Source: Clostridium sartagoforme (GTDB taxonomy: Bacteria; Bacillota; Clostridia; Clostridiales; Clostridiaceae). From it: a DNA stretch of 64,000 nucleotides. The stretch spans positions 1 through 64,000 of the forward strand of contig NZ_SRYR01000009.1 in the NCBI RefSeq assembly GCF_004794105.1, in the 5' to 3' direction. The notes below the pieces were generated by a model. It ran no database searches. It was not told where the DNA came from and saw only the letters and a list, made by a program, of their open reading frames with translations. Position 1 is the first letter of the stretch. The number at the start of each line of letters is the position of its first letter. A program made the translations under genes and the position numbers. Shown piece by piece: positions 50,345-59,987 of the stretch.

Positions 50345-51025
50345 TTATACGAAACTTAACATAGATAATAACATATTTAAATATCCAGTCATCATCATTA
50401 CACCTACGATTATTAAGATTATACCTGATATTTTATTTATAATATTATAATTTCTTTTAATAAAGTTAAATGTGCTCTTTAATGAATCAATTAATAAAGC
50501 AGATAGTATAAACGGAATCCCAAAACCTAAGCTATATGTAAGTAGCATTAATACACCTTCCATAATATGACTTGAATTAGTGGCCATCATTAAAGCTGAT
50601 CCAAGAAAAGGTCCAACACATGGTGTCCATCCTATACTAAATATCATTCCAAATAAAATAGATGATGCTAAATTCACATTATTTTTATCAACCTTATTTT
50701 TCAGCTTAAAGGTTCTTTGAAGTATGTTAATCTTTAATATTCCTAGGTAATTAAGGCCCATAAATATCATTATTATTCCTGAAAATATATTTAGTTCTCT
50801 TATATATTTATTTAAGCTTAGTCCAAGTGCACTTGCACCAACCCCTAATAAAACAAATATAATTGAAAATCCTAAGACAAAGCCTAGGGAATTTATTAAC
50901 GCTCTATTTTTCTTGTTATCCGAATCCTTTCCCATAAAATATGATACATATATTGGTACCATAGGTAAGATACATGGTGATATAAATGTTAGTATCCCTT
51001 CTAAAAATAATAGTATATAATTCAT
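50345..51025 (-). CDS. ccdA: CcdA-type thiol transporter
   Basis: A 226-aa six-helix membrane protein of the CcdA/DsbD-beta family. It carries the two redox cysteines in FISPCILPMVP (Cys18) and GWTPCVGPFLG (Cys136), the arrangement that passes reducing equivalents from cytoplasmic thioredoxin to an outer TlpA-like partner. AAGGAG precedes the ATG. It is 20 bp after the 192-aa anchored protein and upstream of the TlpA gene. Confidence 0.92.
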   Translation of the reverse strand: MNYILLFLEGILTFISPCILPMVPIYVSYFMGKDSDNKKNRALINSLGFVLGFSIIFVLLGVGASALGLSLNKYIRELNIFSGIIMIFMGLNYLGILKINILQRTFKLKNKVDKNNVNLASSILFGMIFSIGWTPCVGPFLGSALMMATNSSHIMEGVLMLLTYSLGFGIPFILSALLIDSLKSTFNFIKRNYNIINKISGIILIIVGVMMMTGYLNMLLSMLSFV

Positions 51026-51044
51026 AATTAAACTTTCTCCTTTT

Positions 51045-51623
51045 TTATAAACCGCATTGTAAATTTTCCATTATCTCATTGTATATTTCTTCATCATTTA
51101 TTTCTTTCAAATCATTAACTACCCTAATTGATCCTGTTAATCTATAATCAACTAATATTCCATAGTCTACATCTTTTTCCAAGCTAGTACTTAATATATA
51201 TTCTCCATCTTCATTATAATCCATTTTAATCATCTCTCCAGAGTAAGAATTTATAAGTATTAATTCACTGTCCTTATCAATACCATCTAATTTAATGTTA
51301 AATTGAGGCTTGTACTCTGAAACCGTAACTAATGGACTCATATAACTACCATCAAAAGTTTTAGTAATAGTATCACTTTTTACTTTTTCTAACTCCTCTA
51401 TTTCACTTTTAATTTCATCATTATCTAAATCTTTACTTTTACCTTCATCAGTTCCTAAAGCCCTTCTTTTAATCTGATTACTTGCTACCTCTTCGCTTTT
51501 AGTCTTATCAAGTCCTAGCCTTTTACTTTTAATCTCATTTAATCCCTTATCAAACACCTTAATCCCACCAAATATAATGACAATTACACATACTGATATG
51601 ATTAATGTATTTTTCAATTTCAT
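51045..51623 (-). CDS. Membrane-anchored protein with 20-aa repeats, unknown function
   Basis: A 192-aa protein. One N-terminal membrane segment (TLIISVCVIVIIFGGIKVF) is followed by 2.8 imperfect 20-residue repeats at residues 29-84, each with the frame (N/D)(E/Q)IK...LG.D..KS. The remaining ~105 residues are a beta-rich outer domain ending in EIMENLQCGL with one Cys. GAGGAAG precedes the ATG. It is the first gene of the thiol operon. I know no family for it; a surface substrate or partner of the CcdA/TlpA relay is possible. Confidence 0.6.
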   Translation of the reverse strand: MKLKNTLIISVCVIVIIFGGIKVFDKGLNEIKSKRLGLDKTKSEEVASNQIKRRALGTDEGKSKDLDNDEIKSEIEELEKVKSDTITKTFDGSYMSPLVTVSEYKPQFNIKLDGIDKDSELILINSYSGEMIKMDYNEDGEYILSTSLEKDVDYGILVDYRLTGSIRVVNDLKEINDEEIYNEIMENLQCGL

Positions 51624-51770
51624 CTGAATTCACTTCCTCTCTACTAGTGATATTATATTAATTATTTTTGTTGGTTTTATGAAGATTTTATAATTCATTG
51701 AAATATAAAAAAGAAAGTATAATATATATTCATTCCCTTATCTTATATTATACTCACTTATCATTAATAT

Positions 51771-52307
51771 TTAATTTTCATATTTATTTCTCTTTGAATA
51801 TTTCATAACTATAATGCCATCTTCAACTGAATATTCCTGAAGATTTAAATCAATTTTAGGATTATTTTCTAAGAATAACTTTCTTCCCTTTCCTAAGATA
51901 GTAGGTATTATTCCTATAATGTATTCATCTATAATATCTTCTTTAACAAAGCTATCAATCACTACTCCTCCACCAAATAGAAATATATTTTTCCCTTGAT
52001 TTTTTAAGTCACTTATAGTTTTGCAGATATCTCCATTCATAAAATGATAATTTTCATAGTCAGCTATATTTTCTGATGTTGCTATATAGACATCTTTCTC
52101 CTTATAGTCTTTATGAAAATTTTGATTATAACAATTTCTTCCCATAACTACTACATCAATACCTTCTAGAAACTTAGCAAAATCTGATTTATTTTCTGTA
52201 TTTAACTTAGAGTTATCATCTCCAACTATCCAATCATATCCTCCATTTTCATCTGCTATATATCCATCTAAACTTATTGCTAAATTCAATATTATTTTCC
52301 CACTCAT
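51771..52307 (-). CDS. DHFR/RibD-family reductase
   Basis: A 178-aa protein of the dihydrofolate reductase-like family (RibD C-terminal domain type, as in YwjB). Signatures: ILNLAISLDGYIADENGGYD, VVVMGRNCYNQN, and FGGGVVIDSFVKEDIIDEY. It probably reduces a pterin or flavin-like compound with NADPH; true folate reduction is doubtful. ATG 52307 is preferred because GGAGG lies eight bases upstream, overlapping an earlier ATG. It is divergent from the WYL regulator at 52446, which probably controls it. Confidence 0.85.
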   Translation of the reverse strand: MSGKIILNLAISLDGYIADENGGYDWIVGDDNSKLNTENKSDFAKFLEGIDVVVMGRNCYNQNFHKDYKEKDVYIATSENIADYENYHFMNGDICKTISDLKNQGKNIFLFGGGVVIDSFVKEDIIDEYIIGIIPTILGKGRKLFLENNPKIDLNLQEYSVEDGIIVMKYSKRNKYEN

Positions 52308-52445
52308 ATTCTTATCCTCCATTTTATTTTAATTGAATTATTTCTTATTGTAGTATTTCTTATTTACTAAATCCATATCCTTGATACAAAATATATTATA
52401 AGATATAATAACTGACATCCTATGTCATATTAGAAAGGACTATTT

Positions 52446-53402
52446 ATGAAAGCAGATAGATTGATTTCAATACTTATGTTATTGCAAATGCATAAACAAT
52501 TAACAGCAAATGATTTAGCTAAAAGGCTAGAGGTATCAGTTAGAACTATTTATAGAGATATTGAATCTTTGAGCAGCTTAGGAATACCAATATTTACAGA
52601 TAGAGGTGTAAATGGAGGGGTAAAATTATTAGGCGATTATAAAACTACCCTAAATGGAATTAATAAAGATGAGCTTTATTCATTGTTTATTCCTACTGGC
52701 AATAAAATCTTAGAAGATTTAGGCATCGAAAAAGTTAAAGAGAATACTCTACTTAAATTATTAGGTAATTCATCCACTCATCAAATAAATGAAATTAAAA
52801 ATATACAAAATTATATTTATATAGATATGTACACTTGGAGCGAAAATCCAAATAAAATTGATAAAGATATTCTTTCTACTTTGCAAAATAGTATATGGAA
52901 TAATAATGTTTTAAATATTCTATATAGAAAAATAAATGAAACAAAAATTGTAATCTTAAATCCCCTTGGATTAGTATGTAAAAGAGGTAATTGGTACTTA
53001 ATTGGTGAAAATAATGAGATTATTAAAACTTATAGAGTTAGCTCGATAGAAACTGTCTCTTTAACAGATGAAATATTCCAAAGACCTAATGATTTTAATT
53101 TAGAAAAGTACTGGAAAACTAGTACTAGCAAATTTAAAGATTCTATTCCAAAACATTTATTTACCTTTAAAGTTAATCCTTCTATTCTTAATAATATTAA
53201 AGAAAGGCCCTTTATCACTATTAGTAATACTGTAGTTAAAGATGATGTGGTCTATATTGATATAAAGTTTGATGCTCTTTATCAAGGCATAGAGTTTGCC
53301 TTTGGATATGGGAAAGATGTAGAGATTGTAGAGCCAATTGAAGCTATAGAGATTATTAAGAAGAAGGCAGCTGAGGTGATTGCTTTGTATAAGCGTAACT
53401 AA
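52446..53402 (+). CDS. HTH and WYL-domain regulator (YafY/DeoR-like)
   Basis: A 318-aa transcription regulator. An N-terminal helix-turn-helix (LTANDLAKRLEVSVRTIYRD) is followed by a WYL domain, with NPLGLVCKRGNWYLIGEN and the regulatory core YRVSSIETV, and a C-terminal WCX-like extension. WYL domains bind nucleic-acid or nucleotide ligands in other proteins. AAAGGA precedes the ATG. It shares a ~140-bp divergent promoter region with the DHFR-like gene. Confidence 0.88.
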   Translation: MKADRLISILMLLQMHKQLTANDLAKRLEVSVRTIYRDIESLSSLGIPIFTDRGVNGGVKLLGDYKTTLNGINKDELYSLFIPTGNKILEDLGIEKVKENTLLKLLGNSSTHQINEIKNIQNYIYIDMYTWSENPNKIDKDILSTLQNSIWNNNVLNILYRKINETKIVILNPLGLVCKRGNWYLIGENNEIIKTYRVSSIETVSLTDEIFQRPNDFNLEKYWKTSTSKFKDSIPKHLFTFKVNPSILNNIKERPFITISNTVVKDDVVYIDIKFDALYQGIEFAFGYGKDVEIVEPIEAIEIIKKKAAEVIALYKRN

Positions 53403-53585
53403 CTACCTATGGTAGAATTCAGTTTATGATTTATTTTTGACTAGTATTTATTAATAAATAGTATTTCAAAGAGTTCTTATTTATTGTCCTCTTTAATTTT
53501 TTCACTTATTGCAAATATAAATATACTTTTATATTTACTATGTAACTATCTAGCTGTTTACTAGTAATTTTTGAATCCATAAATA

Positions 53586-53619
53586 TAGGCTCTGTTAGCT
53601 AATCACTCCACAGAGCCTA
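53586..53619 (-). terminator. Terminator of the L,D-transpeptidase gene
   Basis: Perfect 9-bp arms TAGGCTCTG and CAGAGCCTA around a 16-nt loop, 10 bp past the stop at 53629. Confidence 0.75.
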
Positions 53620-53628
53620 CATATTAAA

Positions 53629-54471
53629 TTAGTTTATTATTATAGTAGTTTTATCTAATACATTATCATAAATCCATTGAGCGTTTTTCACATCTAATCT
53701 AATACATCCATGACTCAAGGCCATGCCAAGTCTATCATCAATTATTTCAGTTCCTGCTGAATTAAATAAAATTGAATGATAGTAATAACTACCTCGAATT
53801 CTAGTAGCATACTTTACTCTATAAGTATCAGATCCAAAGTATGGCTTTCTACCACTAACATAGAAAGTTCCCTTAATAGTTGGTGTACTTGGTTTACCTA
53901 CTGTACAAGACCACTTATACAACAAATCCCATGTACCACTATCATTTTTTTCAAATATATAAGTAAGTTTATTTTCTAAGTTTGTTGTAATTAAATTTAT
54001 AGTAGGACTTTTAATTTGATTTTCATTTACAAACCTTGTCATATCAGTGTAAAAGTACTTAAAATCATATCCTTCAGGTGGATTCCCATCATCAGAAAGA
54101 AAATAGCTAAATATATATCCTCTTTGGTTATCATAGATAACATTACTCCAATCTCCATTTACAGATAGCACCTGTACCATAGACTTCAAAGGAACTACAG
54201 TTACTGGCTTTGACTCAGCAGATGGAAAAGACCTTAAAGTAACATCTGTCCATGCATATTTTGTTTGGGATAAATAATCACTGTATACATATCCTGTTTG
54301 TCCATTATATGTTACTTCATACCAATCTTCTTCAGCGTCGTTAACTTGAACCTTAGACCCTGCTGGTATTACAGTGATTATATAAGAAGAAGTAGACTTT
54401 TCTTTTCTTAGATTAGTATTAGCTATGGTGTACTTATATGAACTTTGTTCCTGTCTTTGATATTCTTTCAT
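53629..54471 (-). CDS. L,D-transpeptidase with two SH3b repeats
   Basis: A 280-aa protein. Two bacterial SH3 repeats (residues ~15-70 with ANTNLRKEKSTSSYIITVIP, and ~72-128) precede a YkuD domain with the catalytic motif ALSHGCIRLDVKNA (His, Cys near 257). It cross-links peptidoglycan at 3-3 bonds. The N-terminus MKEYQRQEQSSYK has no signal peptide. The start is well supported by AGAGGT seven bases upstream, so the protein either acts inside the mother cell on the spore or leaves by another route. It is transcribed alone. Confidence 0.88.
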   Translation of the reverse strand: MKEYQRQEQSSYKYTIANTNLRKEKSTSSYIITVIPAGSKVQVNDAEEDWYEVTYNGQTGYVYSDYLSQTKYAWTDVTLRSFPSAESKPVTVVPLKSMVQVLSVNGDWSNVIYDNQRGYIFSYFLSDDGNPPEGYDFKYFYTDMTRFVNENQIKSPTINLITTNLENKLTYIFEKNDSGTWDLLYKWSCTVGKPSTPTIKGTFYVSGRKPYFGSDTYRVKYATRIRGSYYYHSILFNSAGTEIIDDRLGMALSHGCIRLDVKNAQWIYDNVLDKTTIIIN

Positions 54472-54599
54472 TCTTAACCTCTAAATTTACTTTTTATAAT
54501 ATCCTATGAGGCTACTTTTTATTTGGAACTGTTATCCTCAATACTAACTGATAGAAAACTTTTAATTATAATGAATAAAATCTCACTAGATAATTTCTT

Positions 54600-54690
54600 C
54601 TTTTCCTACCAATAACAATACTTCCTATACAAGTTATTGGAGCTTTTAGAAAAATACGCATAATTACATTTATAAATTGTACAACTGAGA
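54600..54690 (-). pseudogene. Relic fragment of an ABC exporter gene
   Basis: Bases 54616-54686 match bases 63167-63236 of the ABC exporter gene at 61842-63605 almost perfectly (for example the run TTATTGGAGCTTTTAGAAAA). Translated on the minus strand it reads VVQFINVIMRIFLKAPITCI. Nothing of the rest of the gene is present. A perfect-looking hairpin (54690-54721) follows directly. Confidence 0.75.
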
Positions 54691-54721
54691 ATGCACCTAC
54701 AACCTCCGTTGTAAGTGCATT
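54690..54721. repeat. Hairpin next to the ABC relic
   Basis: AATGCAC-c-TACAAC and GTTGTA-a-GTGCATT pair with one mismatch around CTCC. No T-run. It could be an old element end or a terminator remnant. Confidence 0.5.
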
Positions 54722-54777
54722 AATCTTTACTAAACAATTCTATATTTTCTTTATAACTATCTATTTATTTAGTTATA

Positions 54778-55050
54778 CTATACAAACTCCTTTGTACTCT
54801 TTGACATTTTGTAAACAGTATAAATAGCTACTATTAATTCTGTTATAAACATTGCATACCATAATGATTGACTTCCTAGAACAATTAGTAATAATTACAT
54901 AAGTAAGCAACTAATTACAAGTCCCCTTCCAACAGATATTATAAAAGCTGTCTTTTCTTGAATAATTGCCTGAAAATAGTAAGTAGCGAAAATATTTAAT
55001 AGAAATAGAATAGATGGTTTATGCTACTCCCTTTGGCAAAGACTATTTAG
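54778..55050 (-). pseudogene. Relic of a MATE-family transporter (C-terminus)
   Basis: Two frames together give a MATE C-terminus: IFATYYFQAIIQEKTAFIIS, VGRGLVISCLLM then, after a stop and frameshift, LGSQSLWYAMFITELIVAIY and VYKMSKSTKEFV with a stop at 54778. About 90 codons. It is not the copy found at 35865-37208 by obvious similarity, so it came from another family member. Confidence 0.6.
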
Positions 55051-55061
55051 AACTTGAATAA

Positions 55062-55101
55062 AATGAAAAACTGTAATAGAGCTTTAGTTCTATTACAGTT
55101 T
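55062..55101 (-). terminator. Terminator of beta-glucoside operon 2
   Basis: Perfect 13-bp arms (55068-55080 and 55089-55101) with a T-rich tail on the minus strand. Confidence 0.8.
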
Positions 55102-55167
55102 CATTGTTCAAATTATTATACTACTTGTACTCAGTAAAAAACTGGACCTCGAATGTAATTCTGTTCG

Positions 55168-55193
55168 CTAGTAAAGTTTATTCACTTTACTAG
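55168..55193. repeat. Hairpin past the second GH1 gene
   Basis: CTAGTAAAGT and ACTTTACTAG pair perfectly around TTATTC. No T-run follows on the minus strand, so it may be an mRNA 3'-end stabiliser. Confidence 0.5.
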
Positions 55194-55207
55194 GAGCATA
55201 TAGTTTG

Positions 55208-56653
<1,446 letters not shown>

Positions 56654-56667
56654 TCACCTACCTATAT

Positions 56668-58554
56668 TTAAATTAATGTTAATATATTTTCATTTATATT
56701 TATTCTATCTTTGTCACATTCTACAACATCCAAATAGTTATCACTATTAGTTACTATAACTGGAGTAACTACATTATATCCTTCACTTCTTATTCCTTCG
56801 ATATCAAATTCAAGAAGAACATCTCCAGTCTTTATCTTATCACCTTGTGACTTTTTATCAGTAAAATATTTTCCATTTAAGTTTACAGTATCAATTCCTA
56901 CATGAATCAACATTTCAACCCCATCATTGCTTCTTAAAGCTAATGCATGCTTTGTTTTGAAAAATACTTCTATAACTCCATCAAAAGGTGCTACGATTTG
57001 TCCTTTTGTTGGTATTACTGCTGTTCCTTTTCCCATTATTCCACTAGCAAAAGTTTCATCATCTACTTGTTCTAAACCTACTACTTCACCTTGGATTGGG
57101 CTTCCTATTTTTATTGTTGTATTTAAAGCTTCTACTTTTTTTTCTTCTTGAGCTGCCTCTTCAACTGCTTCTTCAACTGGATCTTCAAACCCAATAATAT
57201 AAGCTGCTATAAATGATACTACTATAGTTACTGCTGCTGTTATTAATACAAATAAAAGACTCTTTGGATTTCCTTTTTCTATATATTGTGGAATAGTTAC
57301 TAAAGCTGGTGTTGCTACTCCAAAAGATTTCATTTGGAAGAAACCACCTACAAGTCCACCTAAACCTGCACCTATACATGCTCCTATCATAGGCTTTTTA
57401 TATCTTAAGGTTGTTCCATATAATGCAGGTTCAGTTATACCAGCAACCAATGCTGAGAATGCTGCTGAACCAGCACTTTGTTTTACATCTTTATTTTTTG
57501 ACTTTACAGAAACTGCTAATGTTGCTGCACCTTGAGCCATATTTGAGCAAAACTCTGCTATACATATGAATGCTTCAAATCCTGTCCCTGCTAAAACCCC
57601 TATTTTAATTGGTGTGAACGCATGATGCATACCAGTCATAACTACAAATGGGAATATGGCTGCAACTAACCCAACTGCAATAAATCCTAATTTATCATGA
57701 ATAAAATATATTATATCTGTTAAAACATTACCAAATATTGAACCTAACGGCCCTACTGCAACCATAACTATTGGTCCTATAATTAACATAACTAACATTG
57801 GCTTTAAGAAGTTCTTTGTAATGCTTGGAGTTATTTTATCAACAAATCTTTCTATATGAGGTAATATCCAAACTGACATTATTATTGGAATAACTGAATA
57901 TGCATAAAAAGCATATGTTACTGGTATAAACCCAAAGAATTTTAATGTTTCCTCTCCACTCTTTATACCTTCCATCATTGCCGAAAAGTTTGGATGTTGA
58001 AGCATTAATGCAATACTTACTGCATAATATGGGTTAGCTCCAAATTTTTTTGCCGCTGACATACCTATTAAAACAGGCATAAAGTAAAATGCACCATCTC
58101 CAATAACTGATAATAATTGATATGTTTGACTAGTATCACTTAATAAACCTATCATAGGTAATACAGTTAGCAGTACCTTTATCATAGCTGCACCTATAAT
58201 AGCTGGTATTACCGGTGACATTACTCCTGAGATTGTGTCTAATATCCCAACAAATACATTTTTATTTTTGTTTTCGCTAGTATTACTACTTTTACTAGTA
58301 TCATCTTTGAAGTTTCCAAGTCTACATATTTCTTTGTAAACTGAAGCCACTTCATTTCCAATGATAATTTGATATTGGCCACCTTTTTTCATTACATCAA
58401 TGACACCTTTAGTCTTTTTAACAAGATCATCATTAACTATAGATTCATCCTTTAGCTTAAATCTCAATCTTGTCATACAGTGGACAACGCTTTCTACATT
58501 GTTCTTTCCACCTACTAGTTCTAGAATTTTTTGTCCTAATAATTTGTAATCCAT
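56668..58554 (-). CDS. bglP: Beta-glucoside PTS permease, EIIBCA, operon 2
   Basis: A 628-aa three-domain permease. EIIB phosphocysteine in VVHCMTRLRFKL; EIIC membrane domain with VAGITEPALYGTTLRYKKP; EIIA with the phosphohistidine in MLIHVGIDTVNLNG. A 30-residue Glu/Ala-rich linker precedes EIIA. GGAGG precedes the ATG. It is 20 bp upstream of the GH1 gene and downstream of the second antiterminator gene, with a RAT-like site in the gap. Confidence 0.92.
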   Translation of the reverse strand: MDYKLLGQKILELVGGKNNVESVVHCMTRLRFKLKDESIVNDDLVKKTKGVIDVMKKGGQYQIIIGNEVASVYKEICRLGNFKDDTSKSSNTSENKNKNVFVGILDTISGVMSPVIPAIIGAAMIKVLLTVLPMIGLLSDTSQTYQLLSVIGDGAFYFMPVLIGMSAAKKFGANPYYAVSIALMLQHPNFSAMMEGIKSGEETLKFFGFIPVTYAFYAYSVIPIIMSVWILPHIERFVDKITPSITKNFLKPMLVMLIIGPIVMVAVGPLGSIFGNVLTDIIYFIHDKLGFIAVGLVAAIFPFVVMTGMHHAFTPIKIGVLAGTGFEAFICIAEFCSNMAQGAATLAVSVKSKNKDVKQSAGSAAFSALVAGITEPALYGTTLRYKKPMIGACIGAGLGGLVGGFFQMKSFGVATPALVTIPQYIEKGNPKSLLFVLITAAVTIVVSFIAAYIIGFEDPVEEAVEEAAQEEKKVEALNTTIKIGSPIQGEVVGLEQVDDETFASGIMGKGTAVIPTKGQIVAPFDGVIEVFFKTKHALALRSNDGVEMLIHVGIDTVNLNGKYFTDKKSQGDKIKTGDVLLEFDIEGIRSEGYNVVTPVIVTNSDNYLDVVECDKDRININENILTLI

Positions 58555-58608
58555 TTTTAAATTCCTCCATTCATATAAAATTAAATGAAGTTTTGCCTAC
58601 ATATATAG

Positions 58609-58638
58609 GTTTTACCTATAGCGTAGTTACAATCTTAC
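58609..58638 (-). promoter_or_regulatory. Divergent RAT-like site upstream of bglP 2
   Basis: The RNA AAGATTGTAACT...TATAGGTAAAACC keeps the RAT frame (GATTGTAACT, AGG-AAAACC) of the leader RAT at 59676-59706. Instead of the usual terminator it can form a short hairpin TATAGGT-AAA-ACCTATA. Confidence 0.6.
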
Positions 58639-58678
58639 TATATATAATAAGCTGGTGGATTTACCAGCATACTACCAC

Positions 58679-59521
58679 TTAAATTATTGCCTTAGTTACT
58701 ATTCTTTCTATATGTATAATTAAATAAAGCTGTTCTTCTTCTGATAATTTGTAATCATATGTATTTTCTATAAACTCTTTTATTTTAACAACACACTTGT
58801 AACTCTTAGAATACTTTTCTTTTAAGATATTAAATAAATCGTTATCATTATCTTCATAGCTATTATTTTTAAATATTCTTTGAGCAAAAAATTTTAAATG
58901 TGTTACAAATCTATAATACGCATTAGAATCTTCTTCAAACTCAACTCTAAAATAGTACTTAACAATATGTGTAATTTCTTGCATTAACTTTGTTATGTTT
59001 GTAATATTACTGATATCATTGTCAAGCTCTGCATTTACTATATGTTGTGCTATATATGCAGCTTCATCTTCATTAAACTCTACTTTTAATTCATTTTTAA
59101 TTAATTCAAGAGCATTCTTTCCTGCCTTGTATTCATTTGGGAATAATCTCTTTATCTCTAAAAATAGAGGATTACTTACTTTTATACCATTCTTAGTTCT
59201 TTCCACTGCCCCCTGGATATGTTCTGCAAGACTTATGTATACAATATCATTTAATTTTTTACTATACTCTGCTTCATATCCATTTACAATTTTTGTAGTT
59301 ACTGATAAATATTCTTCTGGTATATCTGAAATTACAGATATAAATTTATCATTAAGTTGCTTGTCTTTATTAGAAAATATCTTATAGTTAAAGTTGCTTA
59401 AATCCACATATTGATTACCTTTTTTTCCAAATGCAACTCCTTTTCCCATTACAACTATTTCTTCACCATTCTCATCTAATGAGATAAATGCATTATTATT
59501 TAATACCTTATCTATAAGCAT
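58679..59521 (-). CDS. licT: LicT/BglG-type transcription antiterminator, operon 2
   Basis: A 280-aa antiterminator: CAT RNA-binding domain (LIDKVLNNNAFISLDENGEE) then two PRDs with histidines in LAEHIQGAVE, IAQHIVNAELD, VTHLKFFAQR and IIHIERI. AAGGAGG precedes the ATG. It is preceded by its own promoter and RAT-terminator leader. It is clearly a paralogue of the protein at 44373-45203, and its RAT differs in sequence, so the circuits are likely separate. Confidence 0.92.
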   Translation of the reverse strand: MLIDKVLNNNAFISLDENGEEIVVMGKGVAFGKKGNQYVDLSNFNYKIFSNKDKQLNDKFISVISDIPEEYLSVTTKIVNGYEAEYSKKLNDIVYISLAEHIQGAVERTKNGIKVSNPLFLEIKRLFPNEYKAGKNALELIKNELKVEFNEDEAAYIAQHIVNAELDNDISNITNITKLMQEITHIVKYYFRVEFEEDSNAYYRFVTHLKFFAQRIFKNNSYEDNDNDLFNILKEKYSKSYKCVVKIKEFIENTYDYKLSEEEQLYLIIHIERIVTKAII

Positions 59522-59628
59522 TCACTTACCTCCTTAATTATATAGGAACAAAATCTACTCCTTAGACTTTGTTTTTTTGTTCTCTCTCATATTTATTCAC
59601 AGATTAAAAAATACAATTTTCTAGTTAA

Positions 59629-59684
59629 TAAAAAAAGGCAAAACCTACCCTATATATGTATATACATATATGTTTGGTTTTGCC
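59629..59684 (-). terminator. Antiterminated leader terminator of licT 2
   Basis: GGCAAAACC and GGTTTTGCC arms with an inner TATATG/CATATA stem; on the minus strand seven T follow. It shares the GGCAAAACC arm with the RAT. Confidence 0.87.
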
Positions 59685-59706
59685 TGCATTATCAGTTACA
59701 ATCCTT
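59676..59706 (-). promoter_or_regulatory. RAT site in the licT 2 leader
   Basis: The RNA AAGGATTGTAACTG-(loop)-CAGGCAAAACC is a near-consensus LicT-type antiterminator target. Confidence 0.87.
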
Positions 59707-59712
59707 ATTTTT

Positions 59713-59741
59713 ATAATATCATTTCAACATATTCTTGTAAA
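59713..59741 (-). promoter_or_regulatory. Promoter of beta-glucoside operon 2
   Basis: On the minus strand TTTACA (complement of 59736-59741), 17 bp, TATTAT (complement of 59713-59718); the RAT starts about seven bases downstream. Confidence 0.7.
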
Positions 59742-59762
59742 CCTTTTTTTATGAATATTTTT

Positions 59763-59905
59763 TATTTGTATAAAAGATTTAAATCCTTACTCAGATATGG
59801 TTTATCATTCTTAATTCTAAAATAATACCCTTGCCAACACATTTCTGTATTATCAAGGGTTTCATCTCTAATGACTAAGGCTTTGATACATTTTAACTTT
59901 AATAT
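59763..59905 (-). pseudogene. Best-kept copy of a recurring coding relic
   Basis: An open stretch on the minus strand reads LKCIKALVIRDETLDNTEMC, WQGYYFRIKNDKPYLSKDLN and LLYK before a stop. No start or ribosome site is present. The same coding pattern appears at 63720-63795 and 19597-19675, and weakly at 45590-45625. I do not recognise the parent protein; these look like copies of its C-terminal end. Confidence 0.5.
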
Positions 59906-59987
59906 AAAAATAATCAGACTTCATTATATATTTTGTTATGTTAAAAGTATTGTTTTAAACATTTCCTATAAAATTATTATTAATATG

